Shown: piece by piece, positions 9,827 to 19,926 of the stretch
How positions within the stretch are numbered: the first letter of the stretch is position 1
Layout: the number at the start of each line of letters is the position of its first letter
Origin: Laspinema sp963821735
GTDB taxonomy: Bacteria > Cyanobacteriota > Cyanobacteriia > Cyanobacteriales > Laspinemataceae
Length of the DNA stretch: 64,000 bases
Assembly (NCBI GenBank): GCA_963821735.1
Contig: CAWGFK010000025.1
Location: 1 to 64,000 of the forward strand
Direction: 5' to 3'
Position numbers and translations under genes: made by a program
Notes under the pieces: generated by a model
Told to the model about the DNA's origin: nothing
Seen by the model: the letters and a program-made list of their open reading frames with translations, nothing else
Database searches by the model: none

Positions 9827-11077
9827 ATGAATATCACTCACGATCGCTCAGAATCAACCCTATTTGGACTGCCTGCACAACAAGGCAGATGGTTAATGAT
9901 TCCAATGGGAATGAGCGTTTTACTCTGTCTGGGGAGTGTTTACTCTTGGAGTGTGTTTAGAAAACCCCTAGAAGGGGAACTAAATATTGGCGCAACGGAA
10001 AGTTTGTTGCCCTATACTGTAGCATTGGTTTTTTATGCCGTCATGATGCCTATTGCCGGGTTTTATGTGACCCGAATTGGCTCAAGAATTGTTACGGCAA
10101 TCGGGGGAATCATTGTCGGACTCGGTTACATTCTTTCTAGTTTTGCCAACAATATTGTAGCAATGACTCTCACCTACGGATTGATTGCCGGGACTGGGGT
10201 GGGAATTGCTTATGGCGTACCGATGGCAGTGGTAGCGCGATGGTTTCCGGATAAAAAAGGATTAGCAGTGGGGTTAACAATTATTGGATTTGGACTCTCT
10301 CCTTTAATCACTGCACCCCTGGCGAAAGGGTTAATTGATGCCTATAGCGTGCGAGAAACCTTGCGGATTTTAGGGATTGCCTTTACCTTCATTATTCTGG
10401 CGATCGCCACGACTCTAAAAATGCCCCCCAAAGACTGGCAACCGGCACAACCGCTTACGGCAGCCTCCTGTGCTGTCCCCAGCGCCTATCCTGGGAATAT
10501 CCTGAAAAGTCGGTCTTTTTATGGACTGTGGATTTGCTACAGCATCGGAACCTTTGTCGGATTAAGTGCGATCGGTATTTCCAGTCCCGTTGGGGAGGAA
10601 ATGATCAAGATTGACCCGGCATTAGCTGCCAGTAGTGTCTCATTATTTGCCCTATTTAATGGCATCAGTCGCCCCCTATTTGGCTGGTTAACCGATCGCT
10701 TTAAACCCCGCTATGTGGCGATGGTTTCTTATACCCTCGTGTTGATTGCCTGCCTGTTGATGCTGAATGTCCAAGAGGGACAAGTTGCCACCTATTTGAT
10801 TGCCTTTTGTCTATTTTGGGCATCTCTAGGGGGATGGTTGGCGATCGCCCCAACCACCACCCTGCGCTTATTTAATCCGGATAATTATGCTCAAAATTAC
10901 GGAATTGTGTTTACAGCTTATGGCGTGGGTGCATTGTTAGGAACCCTCGTGGCAGGACAAATTCGTGATTGGTTTGGCAGCTATACTTATGCCTTTTATC
11001 CCATGATATTTTTGGCAATTGTGGGGATGGTTGTTGCCAGTTTGCTGTTGAAGCGAGATAAGGTGAGTGAGGTTTGA
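9827..11077 (+). CDS. MFS transporter, oxalate/formate antiporter (OFA) type
   Basis: Major facilitator of 416 residues with twelve predicted helices. The first helix is followed by the segment SVLLCLGSVYSWSVFRKPLE, and loop 4-5 has AGTGVGIAYGVPMAVVARWFPDKKGLAVGL. Both are typical of the OFA/monocarboxylate group. The second half carries the matching NGISRPLFGWLTDRFKPR loop, equivalent to the MFS loop 2-3 signature, and the VFTAYGVGALLGT helix. Likely a plasma-membrane organic anion carrier; the substrate is not determinable. ATG at 9827 with AGGGAG about 10 bases upstream. No neighbouring enzyme gene hints at a pathway. Confidence 0.85.
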   Translation: MNITHDRSESTLFGLPAQQGRWLMIPMGMSVLLCLGSVYSWSVFRKPLEGELNIGATESLLPYTVALVFYAVMMPIAGFYVTRIGSRIVTAIGGIIVGLGYILSSFANNIVAMTLTYGLIAGTGVGIAYGVPMAVVARWFPDKKGLAVGLTIIGFGLSPLITAPLAKGLIDAYSVRETLRILGIAFTFIILAIATTLKMPPKDWQPAQPLTAASCAVPSAYPGNILKSRSFYGLWICYSIGTFVGLSAIGISSPVGEEMIKIDPALAASSVSLFALFNGISRPLFGWLTDRFKPRYVAMVSYTLVLIACLLMLNVQEGQVATYLIAFCLFWASLGGWLAIAPTTTLRLFNPDNYAQNYGIVFTAYGVGALLGTLVAGQIRDWFGSYTYAFYPMIFLAIVGMVVASLLLKRDKVSEV

Positions 11078-11142
11078 AGGGTCAACTAGCGGGGGTTACT
11101 GAAGATTAGGGTTTGGGATGAGGGTTTTTAGAAACACCGAAA

Positions 11143-11186
11143 CCTAAATGTAGAGGCGATTCGCACAGGATGCCTCTACATTTAGG
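11143..11186. terminator. Hairpin between convergent genes
   Basis: Perfect 15-bp stem CCTAAATGTAGAGGC / GCCTCTACATTTAGG with a 14-base loop, between the convergent MFS and Uma2 genes. It has no T-tract, so it may be a dispersed repeat rather than an intrinsic terminator. Confidence 0.5.
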
Positions 11187-11204
11187 GGTAAAGCGTCAGT
11201 CCGA

Positions 11205-11964
11205 TTATCCTTCAGGATGGCGATCGCCGCCCTCTAGTTCGCGTAAACGAGCCTCCAATTCCCGCAGGCGTGCTTCTGCGGACTCCGCTCGCAATCGTTG
11301 CTGTTCAGCCTCCTGACGTTGCTGTTCAGCCTCTTGACGTTGTTGTTCAGCCTCCTGACGTTGCTGTTGGGCTTCTTGACGTTGTTGTTCCGCAAATTTG
11401 GATAACTCCGTAGGGGTCAGAAAGCGATCGCCATCGGGACGATAGATGGTGAACTGTTCATCCTGGAGTTCAAAGCGAATCCCTAACCGGGGACTCGTAA
11501 AGTTTTCTGGGTGTTCAATCAGATCCAGGGAACCTGCCTGATTGCGTATCCACCCATTGAAATCGAAGCGATCGGGGTCGAAAATATAATATTCTTCCAC
11601 ACCATAGCGCTCATAAAACTTTTGTTTCTTCGCCATCTCATGGAGACGATTTCCGGGGGAGAGAATTTCAAACACAACTTGGGGAGGGATATTCCCTTCT
11701 TCCCATTGCTTGTAAGACCCGCGATCGCCTTTAGGTCGTCCGATCGCCACCATCACATCAGGGGCCTGACGCAGTTTATTATTTCCTTCCTCGGGATACC
11801 AAAGTAAATCCCCGGCGATAAAGATATTGGGGTCATCATCAAACAGAATTTCTAAATTCTCTTTAATCACCACAATCCAACGAAACTGGCGGGTATTATC
11901 AGCACATCGGATTTCCATCACAATCGGGGTAGATGACCTTAGTAGGTTGAGGGGTGGTTACCAT
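11205..11964 (-). CDS. Uma2 family (DUF820) nuclease-fold protein with coiled-coil tail (one frame break)
   Basis: PD-(D/E)XK-like Uma2 family protein, about 252 residues. Fold core: LWYPEEGNNKLRQAPDVMVAIG (the Asp of APDVMV), VVFEILSPGNR (the Glu of FEI), and KQKFYERYGVEEYYIFDPD, matching the family's putative catalytic D...E.K pattern. The C-terminal 60 residues are a coiled coil of about four QQRQEAE heptads encoded by 21-base DNA repeats, then ARLRELEARLREL. The N-terminus begins at ATG 11964 (MVTTPQPTKVIYPDCDGNPM). One extra base near 11902-11906 moves the frame; without it the text reads ADNTRQFRWIVVIKENLEIL. Function of Uma2 proteins is unproven. Confidence 0.8.
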
Positions 11965-12158
11965 AAATTAAACCTCTCAATTATTAAACAGGAAGCAACA
12001 CCATTGAATCTGGGTCAGACCCTCTGTGCCCAGACTATTCAAGGGTCCGAATCGGTGTCTAGGGTTGTCTGATATTTTAACTAATTTTGCCGTCAATGGT
12101 CAGCCCAGGGTTTTTCTGGGTTTCTTAGCTGTTCATACGGAATCCGGTTGTCAAAGGT

Positions 12159-13538
12159 CTATTCCGGATGAGGCAAAATCTCTTTTTTCCCTCCTCGGAA
12201 AGGACGATACAAGCGCCACAGTAACAAGAGTACAAAGGGGAATAGGATACCAATACTCCAGAGGAAGGGGGGCGTTAGCATAAAAAAGCGATCGCCCTTT
12301 GGAGGTTGTTGAGTGGAGACAACGGTGGCAGTAATTGCACTCACTCCCAGTCCCACGGTGGCGATCGCCACGGTTTCGCTTAAAGCGCGATCGCTTTTGG
12401 TTTGTTCCAGTTGGATGATGCCTTCAATGGTTTTAATCGCATTTTCCAGTAAGCGCAATCCCGCACTTAAACTGGCAATATCTGATTCCAGTTGCGGTTG
12501 ATATTTTTCTAAGGCGTAATCGGCGAAAGGTTGAAAGCAATCTAACAGGCGATCGCGATTCTTGCTGTCCAGTTTAGCAAAGGTTTGGAGTCGTCTCTGA
12601 TAATTTTTTAAGTTAGAGTTAATGGTATGTTGTTGTTCTTCTAATCGACTTAAATAAGTAGCATAAGTTGAGAGTATTGTCAAGGTATCTGCCAGATAGT
12701 TTTGTAACAGTTTCAGATTGAGGGAATCCGCAGTCACTTGTTGGGGTAAGTCGTTGACAATGCGGTGAATCACTTGTGCCGCTTGTTTCATGTCGAATTT
12801 CAGTTTCCGACTTTGTTGATATGCCCAAATGATTTTATTGCGAAATTGGAATAAGTGCCGAAAATGGGGATAAAATTCTCGGATTTTGAGGATATCGGTA
12901 TTGGAATGAAATAGGCAGATGACGAGGTGGCGATTGTCTGAAATTGGACTGCGATCGCTAGGTAAACGCCATAACTCATAAAATGTCGCCCCAGCGAATT
13001 CTCCGGACCCTTTTAAATCTTTATCTTTATCCCACTTAAAATCGGCAAATAACGATAAATAATTATAGCAGGTTTTAGCAATTATTTCCCCATCGGTTTG
13101 TTCCGGGGGAAGTTTTCCCCAGAGTAACCAACTTTCGCCAATTGTACAGGCATTATGGCGATGGTTGTGAACAATTTTATCCAGGGTTTGAATCACCTCC
13201 AGGGGTTGGGAGGTTTGGGAGTTTGTCCTCTGTTCCCCAGAACAATCGATTTGGAGGGCGTAGGTATCCCCGAGTTTAACGGGATAGTAATATCCATCAT
13301 AGGGCGACTCAAAGGCTTGAATTGCTGGCTTTTTCTGCAATAATTCTAAACCATCGCTTGCCAAAGTTTCCGCCTCGGCGAAGGGTTGCAATTCTTCCTG
13401 AGTCAGGCGGGGATAAATTTTCTGCCAAAATTTTAGGCGATTTTCGTTGATTTTTGTCTCAGATTGTCCTAATCCATCCCCTAAATCATAGAGAAATATA
13501 TCCAGAGTGGGATAAATTAACTGGAGATTGTTATTCAT
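12159..13538 (-). CDS. CHAT-operon membrane protein with two C-terminal helices
   Basis: Unrecognised protein of 459 residues, third gene of the CHAT operon. The N-terminal ~240 residues are soluble and mixed alpha/beta (LDIFLYDLGDGLGQSE, then ESPYDGYYYPVKLGDTYALQ, then RHLVICLFHSNTDILKIREF). Residues about 240-385 are long charged helices (LEEQQHTINSNLKNYQRR...LESDIASLSAGLRLLENAIKTIE). Two hydrophobic segments follow: ALSETVAIATVGLGVSAITA and LWSIGILFPFVLLLLWRL, separated by about 20 residues, with a short basic tail. It is thus probably anchored to the inner membrane with the bulk in the cytosol. Start is ATG 13538. It lies 64 bases after the 160-class gene on the same strand. It could be a membrane effector or sensor acted on by the protease; that is inference only. 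Confidence 0.75.
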   Translation of the reverse strand: MNNNLQLIYPTLDIFLYDLGDGLGQSETKINENRLKFWQKIYPRLTQEELQPFAEAETLASDGLELLQKKPAIQAFESPYDGYYYPVKLGDTYALQIDCSGEQRTNSQTSQPLEVIQTLDKIVHNHRHNACTIGESWLLWGKLPPEQTDGEIIAKTCYNYLSLFADFKWDKDKDLKGSGEFAGATFYELWRLPSDRSPISDNRHLVICLFHSNTDILKIREFYPHFRHLFQFRNKIIWAYQQSRKLKFDMKQAAQVIHRIVNDLPQQVTADSLNLKLLQNYLADTLTILSTYATYLSRLEEQQHTINSNLKNYQRRLQTFAKLDSKNRDRLLDCFQPFADYALEKYQPQLESDIASLSAGLRLLENAIKTIEGIIQLEQTKSDRALSETVAIATVGLGVSAITATVVSTQQPPKGDRFFMLTPPFLWSIGILFPFVLLLLWRLYRPFRGGKKEILPHPE

Positions 13539-13602
13539 CAATTAAACCAGGTTGAGAGAGGGGTTTCCGGGACATGACAGCGCCGTGCTTTTTCCACTGG
13601 GA

Positions 13603-14058
13603 TTAGGAGTTGGGAATTTCTGGGAACAACTTTAAGGTTTGGGCCGATTCGACAGGATTAGGACTCTTAAAAATCTGTTTTACAAATGTAATATCCGGTT
13701 GTCCGGGCCATCTTTCATTGATTTTGTCGAGAACTTCCGGCAGACTCTTTAACTCAGATATATCGCTAGAAGCATTATCAATTTCTGAGTTGTCTCGGCT
13801 GCCTTCCTCCAAGTCTGTATCCGGTAAAATATCCAATCCTTTGCGTTGTTGGTTTCCCTTTTGAGTGAAATGAGTATTCGCTTGTTGATACGCCTTTTTT
13901 AGCGGTTCATAGCCCCGGGCGAGGAGAGATAATTGAGTAAATCGCTCAGTTTCGCTGAGGGTTTGGAGTTGCTGTTGCAGGTGGGCGGGTAAGGGTTCGC
14001 TTAACTGAGCAAGTGCCGCGAGAAAGGCTTTAACAATGATGGCGTCCGAGTCTTTCAT
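13603..14058 (-). CDS. CHAT-operon small soluble protein, unknown function
   Basis: Protein of about 151 residues with no family I recognise. The N-terminal ~70 residues are helical (MKDSDAIIVKAFLAALAQL, LPAHLQQQLQTLSETERFTQ). A polar acidic linker (DTDLEEGSRDNSEIDNASSD) follows, then a C-terminal helical segment (SLPEVLDKINERWPGQPDI). Its ATG at 14058 overlaps the TGA of the CHAT gene as ATGA, a strong sign of translational coupling and of a joint job. The flexible middle linker is the sort of region a protease could cleave, but no cleavage site can be named. Confidence 0.75.
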   Translation of the reverse strand: MKDSDAIIVKAFLAALAQLSEPLPAHLQQQLQTLSETERFTQLSLLARGYEPLKKAYQQANTHFTQKGNQQRKGLDILPDTDLEEGSRDNSEIDNASSDISELKSLPEVLDKINERWPGQPDITFVKQIFKSPNPVESAQTLKLFPEIPNS

Positions 14059-16734
14059 AGTCCGTATAGGGTAAAGGGTGACCAATGATAGGGATGAGCA
14101 AAAGGGGGATTTTCCTTTATTGTAGCAAGTCCATCCCTACAGGCTTCAAAATAGTTCAGGCAACGGATATCTCCATCGGAGAGTTCGGATTTTTGTTCCA
14201 GTTCCTCAATCTGTTGCTGATACCACTGGGATAAGTCTTTCTTAGTAACACTTTTCAGCCAATTTTGGGTATGGGTAAAGGCGACGGGGTAGGGATGTCC
14301 TTGTTGTAATTGCTGATAAAAATAGAGGGCGAATAAGGTACTGGCGTCGGATTGCACTTGCCAGAGGGTACTGAGCACGGAACCGACACCGGAACGCAGG
14401 AACGCACTGGTTAATCCCACATATTCGCTGGTAATCGTCGGGTTGCCGGTGACAGCAGTTTCGCAGGCGGAAAGGTAGATCAAGTGATAGCGATGGAGAT
14501 TCAGGTGGATAATATCCTTAACCTGGAGTGTATCCCCCCACTCAGAAACAAAGCAGAGGCAAGGGGATCGGCAAATTCATAATACCCATGTCCCGTAAAG
14601 TGCATGACAGCATGAGACTGTTGCAAGGCAGCGATTACTGCTGATTTAGTGGCGTCGCTTTCCCCAAGGCGAGTGGTATCGGGAAACATTCGGGAGATGA
14701 TTTCTGATTCGATATCCGCTGCGGGAAGGGCGGCGAGGGGTTTGTGCGAACCGTCTTTATCTTTGATGAGACTGGGGATTTTCGATACTGAGTAGAGAAC
14801 TGAAAAGCCTCCCCTTAGCAACGCCATCGGGTTGGGGGGGTTCTTCGTTAAGGGTTGGAAGGATTCTTCTTCCCCGATACTACCCATAAAATTAGATGGA
14901 TTAGCATCTAACCGACTCAATCCAAATGCTGCACTCGGGAGATAGGTGATAGCGCAACTCTGGGGGAATCCATCGCTGTTGAAAAATAAGGCATGGAGGG
15001 GAAGGCGATGCAAGTCTTTGTGCGGAATCAGAATCAGGCGGTGATATCCTTGGCAACCCTCCAATTCCTCTAAAATTGCCGAAATCTGGAGAATCTCTGC
15101 GAGGCGATCGAGTTGTTGCGGCAAAGACTCGCGCCAACTGGTCCGATTGTGCGCTGGTTTTGCTGCCTTTATCGCGACTATACTCTTGATTCCACTCCTC
15201 AATCCAGGTTTCCAAATCCAGCAAATTCCCCTGATACCCGGATTGGTCCTGAAACTGGGATTGCCGCAACACCTGGGGTTCATCCTCATCCGGTTTGAGA
15301 ATAAACGTGGTGAGGGCGTAGGGACTCAGATGCCAATATACTGCCGCAGTTCCTGCACCTCACAACTGCCGAATCTGCTGCCAACTCGGTTCTGCCACGG
15401 CGTCACCCCTGCCATACAGCAACCAAGACAAACAGGCATTTTTCCCCGCCTCTGCCACTTCCAATGCCTGCACCACATCCCCTTTTTGCACCCACAAATC
15501 CACGGTTAACTGATTAAAATCAGCAAATTCTAGGGCAAGTTGCCGTTGTTTGCCGGGACTGGGACATTCCTCGACTAACCGCCGCAAGACATCCGTTCCC
15601 CACCGTTTCAACTGCTGCGCTTGTTCCGTTTGCTTCCAATCCGAGTAAGAGACGAATCAATTGCCGCAAGACTTTTAAATGTGCTTCAGGATAGGCAGTT
15701 TCCGTGAGGGTTTCCAGGGCGAGGTTGTAATGGTTGTGTGCGGTTTGCTTGGTCTTGGTGGCGGGTTTTGGGGTTTTGGCGCGATCGCCCATAATAGGTA
15801 TTGCCGATACGAAAATTCAACATCCCCCACCCTTCCGGATGGGTATCTTTCGGGCAATACTTCAACCCTTCCTGATAACTCGCCAATTCACCCTCAAATC
15901 CTCTCACGTTCAAGTCAGGGTTTTGGATAGCGAAGGCAGAGGGTAGATAAGGGGAATTGCGCGTTTGTACCGTTCCTGCTGCAATGCCTCGATTTCCCCA
16001 AGCTTGCCAATCATCCCGTTTTAGAGTTAAGCCAGAATCAAAGGAGGCAATGGCATCCTCATATTGTCCTAAGTTACACTGCGCTTTCCCTCGGTTGTTA
16101 TAAGCATCGGGAAAATCGGGTTTGAGGCGGATGGCTTCATTAAATGAGGCAATGGCATCCTCATATTGTCCTAAGTTATCCTGCGCTACCCCTCGTTCGT
16201 TATAAGCATAAGGAAAATCGGGTTTGAGGCGGATTGCTTCATTGTATAAGGCAATGGCAGCGGTAAAATTCCCTCCTGTCACATTGCTCATTCCCTCTCT
16301 GATACCATTCCTCTGCCTCATTTTTCTCCTGATCTCCTCGTCCATCCCCTTCCTTAGAACCGCAGGCGGTATCTGTGCTAATATTTGCCTGCCGATTCTT
16401 TCGGCAACTTTTCCCAATTCTCCGCGATGAAGTTGCCCCAACTGTACCAGGCGTTTGGCTATTTCTGCATGAGTTTCTGGGTTCTGTTGCAACTGTTCCC
16501 CGAAGCGTTGCAACCAGGGTATCCAGTCGGATACTGTGATGTTGGTTGTCATTCTCAATGCCTGAATTTCTCCCCCGTGGCACCCTGTGCTACGGCTTCG
16601 AGTAGCTGCATGAATTTTGTCTCGCATTCGATATCGGGGATTTGACGCGGTGGCGGTGGCGGTTCCGGTTTTTGGAATCGTTGTTGTAGGGAGTGATAGA
16701 TTTGTTTCAGCCACCGCCACAGTTTGCGCCACAT
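14055..16734 (-). CDS. TPR-CHAT caspase-like protease (several frame breaks and one in-frame stop)
   Basis: Reconstructed as one protein of about 890 residues. The N-terminus from ATG 16734 is MWRKLWRWLKQIYHSLQQRF, followed by Pro-rich sequence and helices. Three or more TPR repeats follow (FTAAIALYNEAIRLKPDF, YEDAIASFNEAIRLKPDF, YEDAIASFDSGLTLK; about 15980-16270), then more helical TPR-like sequence, then a C-terminal CHAT domain. Catalytic His is in HAVMHFTGHGYYEF (14578-14616) and Cys in IYLSACETAV (about 14454-14485), the caspase/separase-type dyad. The C-terminal PYHWSPFTLYG is typical of CHAT proteins. Breaks are at C-runs 16572-16576 and 14534-14539 (one base lost each), and near 15778, 15629 and 15138, plus a TGA at 15360-15362 in place of a likely CGA. 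First gene of a three-gene operon. Confidence 0.85.
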
Positions 16735-16870
16735 CTGCTGTTCTCCGGTTTGGGTGTGAGGGATATAAACTACAGATTACACTGATTTGCACTGAGGGGA
16801 ACCCACGGATTTGTGGGCGATTACCCGGTGAGGGTGGGCAGTGCCCGCCCTACTTTTTACTCTGTGCGGG
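16735..16870. other. Short gap with a GC hairpin
   Basis: Contains GGGTGGGCAGTGCCCGCCC near 16831-16850, a small inverted repeat, between the ilvD stop and the start of the CHAT operon. It may act as a terminator or be a dispersed repeat. Confidence 0.4.
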
Positions 16871-18553
16871 TTACAGGTTGAGGTCGGTGACTGCACCGAG
16901 GCTGCTGGATGAAACTAACTTTGCATATTTCGCGAGTACCCCTTTTGTATAACGGGGGGGACGCGGTTGCCAGTTAGCTCGACGACGGGCTAATTCTTCA
17001 TCGGATACATTTAACTGTAATTTCCGATCGCGCGCATCAATGGTAATCGAGTCGCCTTCCTCTACTAAGGCGATCGCCCCACCGACGGCTGCTTCTGGGG
17101 CCACATGACCGACGACCAGGCCATAAGTCCCTCCGGAGAACCGACCATCGGTGATTAATCCCACCTTATCCCCTAAACCCGCGCCAATAATTGCGGATGT
17201 CGGGGCTAACATTTCCCGCATTCCCGGTCCCCCTTTCGGACCTTCATAGCGGACCACGACTACATCACCGGCACTAATTTTGCCATCCAAAATCGCTTTG
17301 AGGCACTCTTCCTCGGAATCAAACACCCGGGCGGGACCCTCAATCACCGGCGGTTTTCACTCCGCTAATTTTAGCCACAGCACCTTCAGAGGCGAGGTTG
17401 CCTTTCAGAATCGCCAAGTGACCCTGACGATACATCGGGTTATCCCAGGGACGAATCACATCCTGTCCGGTGGGGGGTTCTGCGGGAATATCCACCAACA
17501 ATTCAGCAATGGTTTGGCCGGTAATCGTTAGCGCATCTCCATGCAGCAAATCATGGACGAGGAGCATTTTCATCACCTGGGGAATGCCGCCTGCTTTGTG
17601 CAGGTCGGTTGCCACATAGCGCCCACTGGGTTTGAGGTCACAGAGCACCGGGACTCTGCCGCGAATGGTTTCAAAATCATCCAGGGTCAGGGGGACTCCC
17701 ATCGCCCGGGCGATCGCCAGTAAATGGAGCACGGAATTCGTCGAACCCCCCACCGCCATAATCACCGAAATGGCATTTTCAAATGCTTTGCGGGTGAGAA
17801 TTTGACTCGGTAAAATTTGCTTGCGAATCGCTTCCACTAAGACCTGAGCCGATTTTTGCGTACTGTCGGCCTTTTCGGCATCTTCTGCGGCCATTGTGGA
17901 GGAGTACATCAAGCTCATCCCCATTGCTTCAAAGGCGGAAGACATGGTATTAGCAGTGTACATTCCCCCACAGGAACCGGCCCCCGGACAGGCATGGCGT
18001 TCGACTTGTAGCAGTTGCTCTTCGTCAATTTTACCGGCGCTATATTCCCCGACTGCCTCAAACGCACTGACTACGGTGAGGTCTTTTCCATCCAAATGTC
18101 CAGGTTTGATGGTGCCGCCATAGACAAAAATCGCGGGGATATTCATGCGGGCGATCGCCAACATGGCCCCGGGCATATTTTTATCGCATCCACCAATCGC
18201 CAGGACCCCATCCAGACTCTGACCATTACAAACGGTTTCAATGGAGTCGGCAATCACTTCTCGGGACACGAGGGAATATTTCATCCCCTCGGTTCCCATC
18301 GAGATGCCATCACTAATCGTAATCGTGCCAAAAATTTGAGGCATTCCTCCGGCCTCACGGACCCCATTCTCCGCCCGTTTTGCCAGGATATCCAGCCCCA
18401 TATTGCAGGGAGTAATGGTACTGAATCCATTGGCAACGCCGACAATGGGTTTGATGAAATCGGGGTCAGAAAAACCAACCGCCCGCAACATAGCTCGGTT
18501 GGGCGATGCGCGTGTCCTTGGGTGACGGCTTGACTTCTAAGGTTATCAGGCAT
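16871..18553 (-). CDS. ilvD: Dihydroxy-acid dehydratase (two frame breaks)
   Basis: Dehydrates 2,3-dihydroxy-isovalerate/methylvalerate in valine, leucine and isoleucine synthesis; about 561 residues. The iron-sulfur cysteines are visible in GGCDKNMPGAM and CPGAGSCGGMYTANTM, and the substrate region in MAVGGSTNSVLHLLAIA. The C-terminus has GLITDGRFSGGTYGLVVGH. Start ATG 18553 (MPDNLRSQAVTQGHA). One base is missing near 18504-18511 (GCGCATCG for GCGCGATCG); restoring it gives SPNRAMLRAVGFSDPDF. One extra base near 17349-17352 gives a false stop; without it the text reads SGVKTPVIEGPARVFDSEEE. Because cyanobacteria need this enzyme, the breaks are probably errors. Monocistronic as far as seen. 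Confidence 0.95.
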
Positions 18554-19086
18554 TCTTTTTTCCGGTAAACGAGAGCAAATCTCCAGGGGCTACTACTCTA
18601 CGGTGGGGTTTGGTTATAGCTGTTTGCCTCCCAACTTTCGCTTCTCCCCCTAGGATCTATCTTTAGATTGTCTCAGAATCCAACCCCATTTGTCTGATGT
18701 TATTGGTCTTATGTCGTGGGTCCTAGGTCCTTATGTCCAGTACCCCATCTCCCCTATTCCCTCTCCCCCTCACGAGAAAAATGACTAAAAGGTATGTGTC
18801 GGAGTAAATGCTTGCGCCCTCTGAAAGTCAGTAGGGGCGTATTGCATACGCCCTCCGGAGGGCGTATGCAATACGCCCCTACATTGACGGGGGCTACTGC
18901 GTTGAGCCGTCACTACGAACGAACGGTTTGTTCATTTTATTTTTTGGAGTTCCCTAATGACTCATGACAAATCTCCCTTTTCCCACTTTCAATTCCTCTT
19001 AAAAGGGATTTGTGACATTGAAGACGATACATTGGAAGCACCCACCACTAGACTTGCACAGAGCGATAGCAAAGAGGCGACAGGAC
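18554..19086. other. Intergenic region with repeat element (see 18785-18960)
   Basis: Divergent upstream region of ilvD and the pentapeptide gene. The left 230 bases show nothing recognisable. The right part holds a composite repeat. No gene supported. Confidence 0.6.
18785..18960. repeat. Composite palindromic repeat with a 52-nt perfect palindrome
   Basis: Starts with GGAGTAAATGCTTGCGCCC (shared with the element at 1651). It then has a perfect self-complementary 52-base palindrome at 18831-18882: arms of 26 bases beginning GTAGGGGCGTATTGCATACG and meeting at CCTCCGGAGG. The downstream part, CCTACATTGACGG ... CACTACGAACG ... ATTTTATTTTTTGGAGTTCC to about 18957, recurs in inverse orientation at 54408-54475. 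Non-coding. Confidence 0.8.
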
Positions 19087-19926
19087 ATGGATGTAAATGA
19101 ATTACTAGAGCGATATGCAACTGGAGAAAGAGATTTTCGCAACCTCAACTTGATTGGTGCCAATTTATCCGGGTTGGACTTAAGTGAAGTCACTTTTCGC
19201 GATGCTGACCTGCGTCAGGCTAACCTGACTGCTACTAAACTCAAGGGGGCCAACCTGCGAGAAGCTAATTTGATGGGGGTAAACCTTCATCAAGCTAACC
19301 TGCGAGAAGCCAATTTGATTAATGCGAACTTAAGTAGAGCAGACTTAAGTGAAGCAGACTTAAGTCTGGCAAATATCAGCCGAGCCATTGTTGAACGCGC
19401 TAATTTACAGAAAGCTAAACTGATAGATGCTCTGGCCAGCGAGACGAGGCTGGGTTGGGCGAATCTCAAAGAAGCGACCTTAAATCAGGCGAATCTCAGT
19501 CGAGCGAACTTAAGTGAAGCAGACTTGACTGGAGCCAATTTAGAAGGGGCCAACCTGACGATCGCCATTCTGATTCAGGCGATTATGCAAAAAGTGAATC
19601 TGACTAATGCCATCTTAAATGGAGCCAACTTAACCGGCGTTAATCTTCGAGATTCTGACTTGAGTCGAGCCAATATGAGTGGATCCAATCTAGCCGGAGC
19701 AGACTTAACGAAAAGTCAGCTTCGGGGAACCAACGTGAGTTGGACCACGATGCGCGGGACGAATTTAGAAGGGGCCAGTTTGTATCGAGCCAACCTGGGT
19801 TGGTCCAACCTCACGGGAGCCAACCTCACGGGAGCCATTTTGATGGATACGAATCTGTATCGAACGAACCTCCGGGATGTCAAGTTGACTGGAGCCATTA
19901 TGCCCGATGGGGTGATCCACCAGTAG
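19087..19926 (+). CDS. Pentapeptide repeat protein
   Basis: Protein of 279 residues. After a short helical leader (MDVNELLERYATGERDFRNL) it consists of about 45 tandem A(N/D)LXX pentapeptides, for example GANLSGLDLSEVTFRDADLR and NLTGANLTGAILMDTNLYRT. This predicts a right-handed quadrilateral beta-helix. Such proteins are abundant in cyanobacteria, with largely unknown roles; no gyrase-protection features can be assigned. There is no signal peptide, so it is probably cytosolic. The frame is open from a GTG at 19012, but the ATG at 19087 fits the family start. The repeat-rich DNA is itself moderately repetitive (GCCAACCT/AGCCAATTT units). Confidence 0.9.
   Translation: MDVNELLERYATGERDFRNLNLIGANLSGLDLSEVTFRDADLRQANLTATKLKGANLREANLMGVNLHQANLREANLINANLSRADLSEADLSLANISRAIVERANLQKAKLIDALASETRLGWANLKEATLNQANLSRANLSEADLTGANLEGANLTIAILIQAIMQKVNLTNAILNGANLTGVNLRDSDLSRANMSGSNLAGADLTKSQLRGTNVSWTTMRGTNLEGASLYRANLGWSNLTGANLTGAILMDTNLYRTNLRDVKLTGAIMPDGVIHQ

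Noticed and set aside
11205..11400. Coiled-coil tail of the Uma2 gene as a separate repeat locus
   Set aside because: The 21-base repeats keep the reading frame of the Uma2 gene and encode regular heptads, so they are part of that gene.
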